Source: Amaurobius ferox
Lineage: Eukaryota; Arthropoda; Arachnida; Araneae; Amaurobiidae
Assembly (NCBI GenBank): GCA_951213105.1
Contig: OX578140.1
Location: 31,149,280 to 31,213,279, forward strand
Length of the DNA: 64,000 nucleotides
Reading direction: 5' to 3'
Within the stretch, counting starts at the first letter, position 1. Each line of letters starts with the position of its first letter. Shown in pieces: positions 1 through 14,100 of this stretch. The notes under the pieces were generated by a model. It made no database searches, was not told the DNA's origin, and was given only the letters and a program-made list of their open reading frames with translations. A program made the translations under genes and the position numbers.

Positions 1-191
1 ACTTTGTTTTTTACATGTGAAGGGGCTTTGGCTTGGGGCTACAAATATATTAAGGAACTCAGCCAAATACATTCCTACATAGTCAAAATACATCCATATA
101 TAGATCCTGTATCATTAAAATTACTGTATGCAAGTATGTATTGATTTATTTTTGTTTATGAATTTGATGATCATTTTATATTGCTTTACAG

Positions 192-271
192 GTGATCCAT
201 CTGTCGGAAAATCAGCAATTGTTCATGCCTTTCTTCATGACAGTGAAAAATTTCAAAAAAATTATATTATG
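192..271 (+). CDS. IFT27: IFT27 exon with P-loop
   Basis: Acceptor TTTACAG ends at 191 and the donor GTTTGT begins at 272. The exon starts in phase 1, so the first base of the Gly codon comes from the preceding exon outside the window. It encodes the P-loop GDPSVGKS and the start of switch I. Confidence 0.9.
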
Positions 272-3200
272 GTTTGTAGTCTCTTGCAGATTTTGCTATT
301 GCAATGTCCTACTTTCGTATTTTTTAGCCTCTGGTGTATTAATAGATGATTATTTACTATTTGCTGATGCATATTTTTCTATTTAAAGTGTAAAATGATT
401 TTGATTGTCTTAAAATTTATTTGATGTCTGATATTTTGTAAAATAAGCTATAACTTTTTATTATAGATTTTATTCAAAATTAGTCAATATACTAAATTTG
501 CTTGCGTTTTGTTCTTTACAAAGCTACAAATTGCAGTTAACACAAGAATAGGAACATTTTAAAAGAATGTAATTAATTAAACAATTTTAATTACAATAAA
601 TGAGATCAATGGGAGTTTGATCTTAGCTGAGAGAATAATTTTAAGAGAGAACCTCCTTTAGGTTGGTTCTGTGAGTATAACTTGTCTATTGCAGGCACAT
701 GAAGCTTGAGATCAATCTTTATGGTATGAGGTTGGTCGTATGGTAGGACTAAGTTTGTCAAAATGAAGTTTATAAAAATTAATTTTACTTTAAGCAAAGT
801 TTTATTAGATTTAATTAGTAACAATTTGGACTGTATATAAGTTTCCGTACTATTATTGCATATATCAGCATGTAGAAAAATCCATGAGAAGTGCAAACCA
901 GTCAATAACTTCTATTTTCTACAGTGAGCAAGATCCTAAAAGTTTTCTCTTTGTTGTTGCTTTAAAGAAGTAATATTTTAGAGATTTTTAAAAAATGAAT
1001 TAAAACTAGATAGATGAGCATCCAGATTATGTATAAAATATTCTTAAAAAATGTATAACATTTCACATTTTATGCATATTAATTTAAATTTCAAGAGGAT
1101 GATTTAACTTTTACAAATTCATTATAAATCCTATTGAAAAGTAACTGTGGTATATAATTTACTTTACAAATAATTGGGTAATGCAAAAATGGGAGACTAT
1201 ATTAAAATAAATTTAGAAAATAACCAGAGCTGAATAAAATATTTCTCAAAAGGATGACCAGTGAAAAGGGGTACAGCTTGGTGATTACAATTGTTAAAAT
1301 TTAGGACTATATGATTGTTTAATTGCAGCAAATTAAATTTTATGAATTAAACATTTTTGAAGAAAAAAAAAATATATGTGAATTTAAGTCGAAGCATTGT
1401 ATATTTCCAAGATGTGAAGTTTGGATGTCATTCTTATTATTTAAAATATTTCTCTTAATTATTTAAGAAAAGAAAAAAAATTCTAACAATTAGCAAATCT
1501 CAAAGGACCATAAACATAGTGGTTTATTTTATTTAATGTTCTCTGTGCATGTGTCATATGGAATTTTTTTTTTCTCACAATTATAAGAACTTTTAATTAT
1601 GAATGATTTTTTTCCCAAAAAATTATTATAATTGATTTTGCAATAAAAATGGTAGTTGTGTAATTTGTACTCATTATAGTTATACCAAATATTATATCCA
1701 CTTTAAATATATAAATAGATCACAATGCAAGATGTTGCACAAATAAAATGTAAACAGCAGATGATTCTTTTGTAAACATATAATGGGTTATGCATGTAAC
1801 CCATTGTAAACAAAGCAATAGCTAAAAGCGAAGTAAGCTTACTATATGTTAGTAACTACTAAAATATAGTAGTGGTAAAGCAAAGTAACCATCCAATGGA
1901 AACACAGAAAAGGAATTTAGGATAAAATCAGAGAAAATGAATGTCAAAACCAGAGCGATAAACCAGACATACACAATCGTCTACTGCTCCCCATTGCAAA
2001 CTGGAGCCATTTTGTTGAAAATTATTAGAAAATATAGTAATTAAAAATAATGATTTTGTTAGAATGCTTAGATATTCTCTCATATTTTTGCCAAATTATA
2101 GAATTGTGCTAATCTTCATTTTTCAATGTGGTTAAATAAGGAAATAAAATATAAAACATGCATATTTGGATGTATTTGAAGGTAAATAAATATTAAGGAA
2201 TTGCTCTATGGTTTTGGTTCGAAGATCATTAGAAAGAACTTTCTTCAATCTTTCTGATGATGCTAAGATGGATACTATGGGATAATATTTTTGATCGCTA
2301 AGAAACCAATATGTGTGAACATTGTTCAGAATCATACTTCAACACAAAATAACTAAAAACTTATTAAAATGTGAAAAGAAAGCTGGTCAAGGCCTATTGT
2401 ACTGGGTGTTCAAACACAGTACCGAATTTTGGGACTGTCAAAAGCTTTGATTTTCTGCCACAGACAATACAAACATACACAGACATCTTTTATTATGGTG
2501 ATATACCCACATTCATTCAATATGTGCAGCATTTTAGGTTGTAATATATTTAATATTTGTGTGCAAAGTCACATTCTTTATATATCTATTTTAATTCAGT
2601 AACACTTTAAAAAATGTAGAATTGACAGTAACTTTGTAATTTTGTGTTTTAGACTAGTGCCATTGAAATGAAAACGAAAATTATTAGCGTACCAGATACT
2701 TCTGATGGAGTTGTAAGTATAATATAGTAAAGTAGTAAGCTAATTGATATAAAGTTTTTAGTATAATATTTTTTTTCTATATTGCTCAAATTATTTCAAG
2801 ATTTAGAAGGTAATTTTAAATTCTTCTCACCTACTTTTTGAAAGTTTAATTTCTGTTAGTGAACTCTGCTGTAATATTTACATTAAATATTTAAAACTGC
2901 TATCATTAAAAAATTTTATACTTTTTTTTTTTTTAAACTTGTTATATTTATGAATACTTTTATTTTTACAACTTTAGGAATTATTTCTCTTGGATTCAGC
3001 TGGTAAAGATATACATCTTGATTTTCAAGTGCAAATGGTAACATCATATTTTTTATACCTATTTAATGCATTTTAACAACATTGCCATCAAATCTGTTCT
3101 AAATTCCACAACATTTAACATAGTAAATTTTTATAAATCAAGGAACACATCTGTCTGAACAAGCAGTATCCATATGTTGAATTGTTGAAACTTCATATAA

Positions 3201-5086
3201 CTTTAATCATGTATTTAAATTTTTTTCATTCATTTCATCTTTATATTGAGCTTTATTAAAGGTTTTGCTATTTTTCTCAATCAAATTATTTTGATAGAAG
3301 ATAATGTTGCCTTCATTTATTCTGCCTTCAAATCTTTTCTGTTTATTTCTTAAATTATATGGGTGATTCAAGGCTGTATATCAAGTAAAATTTGGGAAAA
3401 TATACTCTAGAAGACCTGGTATAATTATTACTTTGCCAATCAAAAATGTAACAATTAGTTCTACCTTTTAGCATCAAAGTTTGAATGTGTGAATTAACTA
3501 TACTATCTATATATATAGAAAAAATATATTTCATACATGAATAATTTCATATTTTGTAATAGTAAAAAGATGTTTAGACTTCATTTTTTGAGCAAAGCAT
3601 AATATTAACTTTATTAAACTTATACTGCAAATAATGGATTGTTTAAATTTATTATAAATATCTTGTTAAATCATGTATACATATAATTTGTCATTCAAAT
3701 CGACATATTATATTTAACTTTTGAATGTAATAAAAGATTTTGAGTAATTAAAAATATGATTTTATTATGTTACGTGATTTTCTGTTTGAATGAAGGTCTT
3801 AAGATTTTTTATCAAACTTATGGGGAATCTAAATTTGGATGCTGAAACATTTATATATAAGTTTCTGGAAATTTTGTCAAGGTACTTATTTTAAAATTAG
3901 AAATTTGTGAAGTGTCTAAAAATAGCCTCTGATTATATTTCGAAACAAATTTTTGTTACACTAAAAAATTTTAGCGGGGAAATTATTTTACTCTTTGTTT
4001 ATTTTACTGGAAGCATAATATGATAGATAATATCTCTTACTTTTTTTATTTTTTGTATCACATCCTTATTTAATGATAAAAAATACTTATTTGCATATTT
4101 TCTCATCTCGCATTTGGGACAATATTCAAAAGTGTAAAAATTTCCGTAATCCGTTAAAGTTGAAATCAGTTTAAAGTAAATATTTAATAAAGGAAATTAA
4201 ATGCATAAATGTTAGAGAAAAAAAGTGAAAGCTAATATAAAACAAAATAATTATTTATTATATAAAATAAACATTACATCACATAACTACTTGTAAAAAG
4301 AACATGTTGTGTCTTGGTAATATCATTGTTAGAATCTAACATGGATGATTTGGTTATAGTACATATCATAAGCTCCATTTATTGTAATTGTTATAATTAA
4401 AACAAATTCCTTGTAGATTCTTGTAGAATTAACTGAAACATGTCAAAATTTATGTGTCTGTTAATTGTTCCAATCACAGTCACAGAACCTACCTTAAGGA
4501 GTTTTTTTCTATATTAGGATTACATTCCCATCTCAGATAACAGCATGGACTATTTTCTCACTTAATATGCAATTGTCACCATGGAATATCTGATATCTGC
4601 AATGGCAGCAAGAAAACTTGCTATGTGCCCAATTTTATGAACCTCTGTAAGAACATACAAATTTAGTCATAACACATAGCCGGCTTTCTCAGTGTTTAAT
4701 ACTATTTCAATCATGTTTAGGCTGCATTTTGTTATGTTACGTTATCTAATTTATGTTTCTATAATATTTTTGGACAAATTTTCTATAGTTTTATTGGAGC
4801 ATTATGTATTACAAGAAATGTAAAAACAAATACTTGTTTTGTTGAAAGTAGGGTACCATTTATGAATATACAAAAATAGCTTCAATATTTTATTATTTTA
4901 AACTTTTTCTTTTTGAAAAAACTAAAAAAGTGTTTGTCTGAACAAAGTTTTGTTTCACTTTGCTTTGTTACTTTCACTCAAAATATCTGCTACACATTAA
5001 AATGTAAATATAAATAAATAAATATATATATAAACTATATAAACTGTAAGCAACAAAAATGTTCAATAGGAAGTCCAGTTTCTAGG

Positions 5087-5122
<36 letters not shown>

Positions 5123-8100
5123 ACAAAACTCATAGTTTTCATGGAATCTTCTTGTCAAGTTGACGAATATTGAAAATTTTTCATTTTTAAAGTTTGTAAT
5201 GCTTATATATTGAAATCTGAAAGTCTTAGCTATGAATAGTAAGTAATTTGTATCCCTTTGAAAACCCTACATGGATATATAATTGGGTTTCAAATGATGT
5301 TCTTAGTTTTCAAAATATAGTGATTATAATTTTGATATTTTAATATTTTGAAACAGTGGTTCTAGTTTTAATATTTTCAACTGTTTTGAAATTGTTACCC
5401 ACAAAGAAAGTTGTTATTGACACAAAACTATTTCTGCTCCATCAGACTGGAGCCATTGCCAATTTTATAATAATGTAACTGTTATAAGTTCAATTCATAT
5501 CAAAATGATTTCTGTATTTGTCATACTTGGTGTAATGCCAGAAATGTAAAGTAATAAATATTTGGAAGGATTAAAAAATAATGGAACCAGGAATGCGGGT
5601 GGATTATCCCCACGCTAAGCAGATGGGCGATAATATACAGGTGGCCCCATATCTTACATACCACGCCCATGTTTACATACCACGTTAAGCCGTTTGGCGG
5701 CAACCGAGACGGCGACGCCATGTCTACGGATTAGCCCTCAGCCTCTAGATTTCAGCACGTGGACCGCCGACCGAAAAAGGGATATAAGTGAGAGTTGCTC
5801 GAAGTGGGGGTCAGAATTGGTCAAGGCAGGCTGTTGGAGTTAGACTAGTCAAGAAGAAGCGACGGTAGCAGAGTTAAGAGTTGTGTGTGCGTCTCTGATA
5901 TAGGAATTCGAAGGAGAGCTCATGTTCATCTGGTATTGCAAGTGTAAAGTGTGACAAAGCATCGGTGTTACCCAAGTTATATGAAAGAAGATCAGGTACC
6001 GTACAATTAAACTATATGAGGATAACCTCTTTGTCTAAATTTGTGTTTTTAAGGAAAAGCTAATTAATGCATCCCACCACGTGCTCCAACCAAATATCAA
6101 TTCATCTGGCATTACACCCCCCGAACTACCATTGAGATGTATTCCACTATGTGTGATATTTATTTAATTTGTAAAACTAAAGAGTGTAAATTGAGTATGT
6201 GATAAATAAATGTTTGTTCCTTTACTGTTAACCTTAATTGTTAGTTTGTTAACTTAGTATCCCGTTAAGCACAGAAATAGGTGGGTTTTGCGGCCACCAA
6301 CGCAATGTACACAGCAGTAAGTTAGAACAGATTACATGTATAATTAATATACTAATAAAAAATTAATTTAATGTAAAATGCATTTTTGACAATATTAATT
6401 TTAATCAACAAAAATAATAATCGGCACATTTGGTGCCGTGACTTTAGCAGTAACGGGAATAAAATAACAATTTATGAAATTAATAAAAATAAAAGGAATA
6501 ATAATAATAAAAAATAAATATTGATAAGGTTGGACAACTGGTGGCGACATAGATGATTGTGAAAATATTGTGCACAATTCTCATTTCTCCTTATGTTATA
6601 TGTATGATTATGTAAAGTTTTATCAATGAAATGGAAAAAATGGTTCTTCTAAATGAGATCGAAGGTATAATTAGAAAAATGGGATATAGGAATGGGACCA
6701 GTTGAAAAAAGTGGTGAAAAGTTCAATTATAACAAGGAGTTCAAGTTTGAAAGAAGATTCAAAAATATCAAATAAAAATTATAGTAAATTGGATAGAAAT
6801 AATAAAAATATGGATATTCCAGTAATGCAGATCCTGCCATTATTTAGTGGGAGTAAGGAGGAAGATATAAATTTCTTTATAAAACAATTTGATGAATTAG
6901 TGGAGTTAGCAAGTTGGAAGGAAGAGCATAAAGTGGCTATCATTAAAACCAGATTAAAAGATAAGGCTATGCAGTTTTTAATTCAAAACCCTGAATTACA
7001 AAACGAAAAGGAGATTGATAAAATAAAAATATTACTAATAAAAAAAATTTCAAACAGAATAACGATAACGCAAGAACAGGACGCTTTCAATAAAATAAAA
7101 CAAACGCCTGATATGTCAGTGGACGAGCTTGTGCTAAAAATAAAAAACGCAGCGCGTAAATTTTTGAACCTTAAGGATACAACAGATGGAGAGGTAGAGA
7201 AAATAACCAATAAAATAATGTTGGGAAAATTCATTAGCGCATTACGCCCTGATTTGGCAATTGAAGTGAAGAAAAAAGATCCGCAGCGGTTTGAAGATGC
7301 CATAAAAGATGCCGAACTGTTTGAAATAATTCTTAATGATAGGACTCCAGAAGAATCACATAACGAACTGAAAGAAATGTTACTTACAACACAGGTTCAA
7401 GATTTGACTTTAGAAATTAATAAATTAAAATTGCAAAATATACCAAATCAATCCATGGAACGAGCTGTTTTTTGCATAGGGTGCGGAAAAAATGGACATT
7501 ATTTCTCAGATTGCTGGTACAATGAGTGTAATACTGCATTTGCAAGGAATCCCAAACGAATGAATTATCAGCAATATGGGTTGGAGCAAACAAATTATAT
7601 CAGAGGAAACAGAAACGAAAATCTCAGAAATTTTGAACGAGGAGGATATAATAGAAATAATAGGGAATATCAAGGAAATAATAATGATCAAAGAAATAAT
7701 TACGATCAATTAGAAACCAACGTAGAAAATAGAGAGAGGCAAAGTATAAGAGGAAATTTTAGGGGGCGCAACGGAAGAAATATAAGATCAAACACATATG
7801 AGAGAAACAATAATAATAGTAATTTAAACTAAGAGCTGGAATTTGGGACCAAGGAACGAATCGTACAAATTCCAGAGAAATAAATAAATTCGGTTCACAA
7901 ACATATAGAAATAACAAAAATGGAGATGACTGGCAAAACTATACAAATTTGGAGAGAGGACAATATTATGAAAATAATGATAAAGCAAAATATGATACCA
8001 AAAGTATCCTTTCAAGCGAATGTGAGAACGTATCTAGCCCACAATTACCGATGGTAGAAATAGATTGCAAAGGAATAAAAATAATAAGTGTAATTGATAG

Positions 8101-11100
8101 TGGGGCTCAAGTTAGTATTATAGATTTGGAAACATTTCAAAAACTAAAACAGAATAGAAATGTAAAAATAAAATACATAACCAGAAGAGTAATACTTCAG
8201 ACGTTTACTAAAGAAAATATAGAATTTTTAAATTGCATTCAATTTTCATTTAGAATTGGGGAAAAGGCATGCAAAAATTATTTTTTCGTGACAAAACAGA
8301 ACTTTCAGGGGCAATATAAAATGCTTTTAGGCTACGACTTTTTATCCTCACATAAAGCAATTTTAAATACAAAAGATAACGAAGTACAATTTGGGAATAC
8401 TGCGATTAAATTGTATAAAAGTGAAAATACAAACCCAATACAGAATTCAAAACAAAAACCACAAAGCCAGGGAATTCGCGATGAAAATAGATATAATAGT
8501 AATTATGAAAATTATAATACTGATGACGACGAATATGAGGAAATAAATAGTTGTTATAATGAATCCAATAATGAGAATGAAGATAGAATAAGCGATGATA
8601 ATGATGACGACGAATATGAGGAAATAAATAATTGTTGTAATGAATTCAATAATGAGAATGAAGGTAGAATAAGCGAGGATAATGAAAGCGATAACGATAG
8701 AAAAAACGCTAATATGCAAAATTGTAGCACTCGCGATAATGTAAATGATGAAAAATGGTTACCAAGTTCTAATGAAAGTAATAAGAATAAGAATGTTAAA
8801 AAGAAAGAGGAAAAGCAGATTTTCGCTAAATTGAAAAGAAAAATAACATTAAAGCCAGGGGAGTCAGAAATAGTCCAATTGATTTTGTCACAGGAATTAA
8901 ATGAGGGACAGGATGTTTTATTTTCTCCAATAAAAATGGCAAGAACATTAATCACGGATGAAGCGATCCAAAGTATAGAAAATAAAAATAAGATTAGAAT
9001 GTTGTTATACAATGAAAAAAATTGCCAAATTACACTTAATAAAAATATGAACGTGGGTATAATAACAGAACAAATCGAAATTGTTGATACAAAAAATAAA
9101 AGCAGTAAACCCACGTTGGAAATTAATAATATTCAAAATTTAAATAAAACAGATTATCGACAAATTCGGGAATTAAGAAAGAAAGAAATATCTCCAGACG
9201 ATTTTCAAGTACAGCACTTAAATAAGGAAGATAGAAATAAAGTTATTGCATTAATGATGACCAATACAGAGGTTTTTTCAAAGTCATATGCTACCCTAGG
9301 TAAAACATCAGCAATAGTACCGAAAATCGAACTTATGCACAATTATCCTATTCAGAGTCGACCATACCCAATTCCGAGAGCAGTACGAGAAATTGCGCAA
9401 AAAGAAATTAGGGAATTATTGGAAAATGACATTATTGAAAGTTCACAAAGCACGTACGCTAGTCCCATTATTCTTGTAAAGAAACCAAGTAAACCAAATG
9501 AAGAACCTAAATATAGACTTGCTATTGATTATAGGGCCATAAACGCGTATTTACCACTTTTGCCAATAAACTTACCAAAGGTGAAGGATATATTACAAAA
9601 TATCGCTGGTAGTAAAATTTATACAGTTATGGATTTGAAGGCGGCGTTTTTTCAGATCGAACTAAGAAAACAAGATAGAAAGGCCTTAACGTTCACAACT
9701 TTTATGGGAAATTTTAATCCTAAAAGAATTCCGTTTGGTCTTAAAAACTCAGGAGCATATTTTCAACTTTTAATGAACAAAGTGTTAGGAGATCTATCAG
9801 AGTTAAAAATATACTTTTACTTAGATGACTTAGTCATATGCGCACAAAATAACGACGAAATGTTAGAGAAAATCAAAATTGTTTTCCAAAGATTGAAAGA
9901 AAATAATTTAACACTCGACCCGGCGAAGTTACAGATATGCAAATCGCAAATTGAATTTTTAGGATATAAAGTAAATGCGAATGGTATAAGCCCATCAATA
10001 AAAAACTGTGCAAAAGTGCAAAATTTCAAACAACCCCAAACGGTTAAACAAGTAAAAAGCTTTCTTGGGACAACAAACTATTTTAGAGGTCTGATAAAAA
10101 ATTATGCACAAATTGCAGAACCGTTGGTAAATTTGACAAAAAAGAATGTTAGGTTCGAGTGGAATAATGAATGTAGAAAAGCTTTTGAAAAATTAAAAAA
10201 TGCAATTTTTAAAGAACCAGTTGTAAGACAGCCTGATGAAGTAAACCCGTTTGTCTTAACTACGGATGGCTCAGGTAAGGGAATTAGTAGTATTTTGATG
10301 CAAAGGGTAAATGGAGTCGATCATGTTATCGAATTTTATTCAAGACCTGTGAACCCGGCAGAGAAGCGTTATCCTGCAATAAAGCTAGAATTGCTAGCTA
10401 TACACGCATCCTTACAACACTTCAGAGAATATCTGTTCGGAAGGAGTTTCACCTTACTGAGTGACGCAAAATCCCTTATGTACCACATAAAATTAGATAA
10501 AATGCCAAATATCATATCGAGGTGGCTAATTGACATAAGTCAGTATGATTTTAAATTCAAATATCAAAAAGGTGAAAATAACGCAAGTGATTATTGCTCG
10601 AGATATGTATTTGACAATGATAACCAAATCAAATATGTAAATACTTTAATTAAAAATGATGAGATAAATGTGGAGAAAATATTAGAGCAACAAATGGTAG
10701 ATGAAAAATTAAGTAAAATTAGAGAGGAATTACAAAAAGGAAGAAACCGATATCACAATAACAAGGTATACTATATTGATAGCCAAAATAAACTGTTAAT
10801 GGTAAAGAAGGAAAATAAAAGACAAACGTATAGGAAAATAAATGAGAATAAGATTGTAATACCGCACTCGCTAAAGGGAAAGATAATAGAGATAGCACAT
10901 TTCCCTCATTTCGGAGTAAAAAAGACATACCAATTACTTTCAAGAAAATATTTTTGGATAGGGGCTTTCCAAGACGTGGAAAATTTTTGTAAGTCTTGTA
11001 ATCAATGCTTATTAGTAAAACACAAAAATATACCACCAGCCAGACTTCAGGCTATGCCAGAAATATTAAAACCAGGAATATATTTACAACTGGATTGCGT

Positions 11101-14100
11101 AGGAAAACTACCGCGCAGTAATGGAGGAAATAATTTTGTAATTACAATTGTAGACATGTTTTCACGATACTTTGAGGCCTATGCAGTCAGAGACATTACT
11201 GCTAAAACAATAGTGAATAAGCTAACAAACTTCGTGACAACTTATGGAGTTCCAATTATTATTCAAAGCGATAATGCTCAAATTTTTAAAAGTAAAGAAT
11301 ACATAGATTTTACAAATGCATTAAATATTGAAAGGCGATACAGTTCGGTTTATTTCCCAAGTTCTTTAGGTCTTTGTGAAAGAATCCACAGAGACATGAA
11401 ACAATGTATAATGTGTTTGTCAAAGACTACGTTTGAATGGGATGAATCTTTAAAATGGTTTAAGTTTTATGTGAATAACACTATTAACAGTAATACAGGA
11501 TTTGAGCCTTCATTCCTGTTCTATCTTAGAGATTTATCATTGCCATTTGAAAATATTAAACAAACAAACATACCAAGTAAGGAAGAAATAGATATAATGT
11601 ATAGTGATGTAAATAATTATAAAAATTATGTGGCACAGCATTTAAAAAATATAGATAAAGTCGTGAAAGACGCATCGGAACAACAAAAGCTGATAAATGA
11701 CAAACAAATAAAGAAATATAAAATAGTGAGAAAAAACGATATATTTATAGGAGCGACAGTGTACCTAAAAAAGTTCCTAAAACCAAGGGTATTAGAGGAT
11801 CGATATGATGGACCATTTAGAATTACGAAATTAGTCCGAAATAATAATGTTATAATATGTCTTAAAAGTGATGAAAATAAAACTTATAAAGTGCACATAA
11901 ATAAACTATACATGGCAGCGGAGCGAAAACAATATTTGAAAGATAGTGACGAAAGCGAATCAAACCACACACACACACAGGACAAAGAAAAAAATCAAAA
12001 TGAGAAAGTGATTAGAAATAATGATCAAAGTCAGATTAAGGAAGGGAAGGTCACTAAAGAAAAGCAATTAAACTGTGAAAATAATAGAAATGATGATGAG
12101 GTTTGTTATAATGCCAGAGGGTATAATTTTCGCCCTCGAATTGTTGTAAATAGTAATTTCATAAAACAAAGAATATGAAAAATATGTAAAAAGTTTGTAA
12201 TTAATGTCATAAATAGAAAGTGATAATTGAGTGTATATGTATATGTTTTTATGTTTTAAATTGTGGATATAAGTATATTTCAAAAAGTATGTTATGTATT
12301 TCTGACATTACATATATGGCAAGTTCAAAAAAAAAAAAAAAAAAAAAAAGTGAAATAACAAAGTAATTTATAAATAATATGGTGGTATGGAATTCAACCA
12401 TAACCAAGAATCGGAAGTTGATAGTTGCACTACTACAATATGTTACAAAATGAAATGATAACAAGAAAATGTATAATAATAATAAAGTAATGAATGCTGT
12501 TATGTAATGATATGTCGTATGTAAATAATTATGTAAAAGGAGAAATGAAAATTATTCATTGCAAATAATATATATCAAAATTTACAATTTAATAATAATG
12601 TGAATGTTGGTAATCCTCATGTAATTTATGGTACATTATGTCAATTATGAATAATGGACTAACTTGACAGGGAACTATCAAGAAACTACAAAGAACTATC
12701 AAAGCTATGAGTTGTACGAGGCTAAAAAGTGGAACTCAGCCTTTCTCACGATGGATGAACTTATGTGTTTGCTAGGAACCATTGTGAACTTAATTTCTTA
12801 CCACTGGGGGTGAAACTGTGGGAGAGTAACTTTTGGACTTTTTTTTTCGCGGGGGGGGTGAAAATGTAATGCCAGAAATGTAAAGTAATAAATATTTGGA
12901 AGGATTAAAAAATAATGGAACCAGGAATGCGGGTGGATTATCCCCACGCTAAGCAGATGGGCGATAATATACAGGTGGCCCCATATCTTACATACCACGC
13001 CCATGTTTACATACCACGTTAAGCCGTTTGGCGGCAACCGAGACGGCGACGCCATGTCTACGGATTAGCCCTCAGCTCTAGATTTCAGCACGTGGACCGC
13101 CGACCGAAAAAGGGATATAAGTGAGAGTTGCTCGAAGTGGGGGTCAGAATTGGTCAAGGCAGGCTGTTGGAGTTAGACTAGTCAAGAAGAAGCGACGGTA
13201 GCAGAGTTAAGAGTTGTGTGTGCGTCTCTGATATAGGAATTCGAAGGAGAGCTCATGTTCATCTGGTATTGCAAGTGTAAAGTGTGACAAAGCATCGGTG
13301 TTACCCAAGTTATATGAAAGAAGATCAGGTACCGTACAATTAAACTATATGAGGATAACCTCTTTGTCTAAATTTGTGTTTTTAAGGAAAAGCTAATTAA
13401 TGCATCCCACCACGTGCTCCAACCAAATATCAATTCATCTGGCATTACACCCCCCGAACTACCATTGAGATGTATTCCACTATGTGTGATATTTATTTAA
13501 TTTGTAAAACTAAAGAGTGTAAATTGAGTATGTGATAAATAAATGTTTGTTCCTTTACTGTTAACCTTAATTGTTAGTTTGTTAACTTAGTATCCCGTTA
13601 AGCACAGAAATAGGTGGGTTTTGCGGCCACCAACGCAATGTACACAGCAGTAAGTTAGAACAGATTACATGTATAATTAATATACTAATAAAAAATTAAT
13701 TTAATGTAAAATGCATTTTTGACAATATTAATTTTAATCAACAAAAATAATAATCGGCACACTTGGTAAAAAAAATGTGTAATTAAATTATTTTTCTCTT
13801 TGCAGTGGCACCATCCTTCATTAGTTTGTGTAGTGTTTGATCTTACTGATGAAAATTCATACAATAATTGCTCTAAATGGCTTGACATTGTTAGAAATAC
13901 TGGCAGATATTTTACAGTTCCTGGTATGATATAATTTTATCACAAAAATTTAGAAAATTTAAGGCTCTATATTTTTATTTAAGGCTCTATATTCTGAGCA
14001 CCACAGTGGTGCTCAGAAAAATTGCATCACCCTCAAAAATTCAGTTTTTCAAAATAAATCGTTATATATCATAATAAACTGGAATGCTGCATCATATTTT

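Larger units (their letters stand above)
5531..13761 (+). mobile_element. complete Ty3/gypsy LTR retrotransposon (8231 bp)
   Basis: Two LTRs (5531-6428 and 12865-13761) begin TGTAATG and end GGCACA. They are flanked by the 5-bp target duplication CTTGG (5526-5530 and 13762-13766). A tRNA primer-binding site follows the 5' LTR and a G-rich polypurine tract precedes the 3' LTR. The interior holds gag and a pol ordered protease, reverse transcriptase, RNase H, integrase, which is the Ty3/gypsy (Metaviridae) order. No envelope frame occurs between the pol stop (12178) and the 3' LTR. Visual comparison of the LTRs shows a single 1-bp indel (CAGCCTC versus CAGCTC). Both reading frames are intact, so the copy is young and possibly competent. 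It lies in sense orientation in IFT27 intron 3. Confidence 0.96.

Noticed and set aside
8447..9114. Long minus-strand hydrophobic frames within pol
   Set aside because: Complement shadows of the Asn/Glu-rich pol coding sequence.
12179..12864. Envelope gene making the element an errantivirus
   Set aside because: No frame of useful length exists between pol and the 3' LTR.
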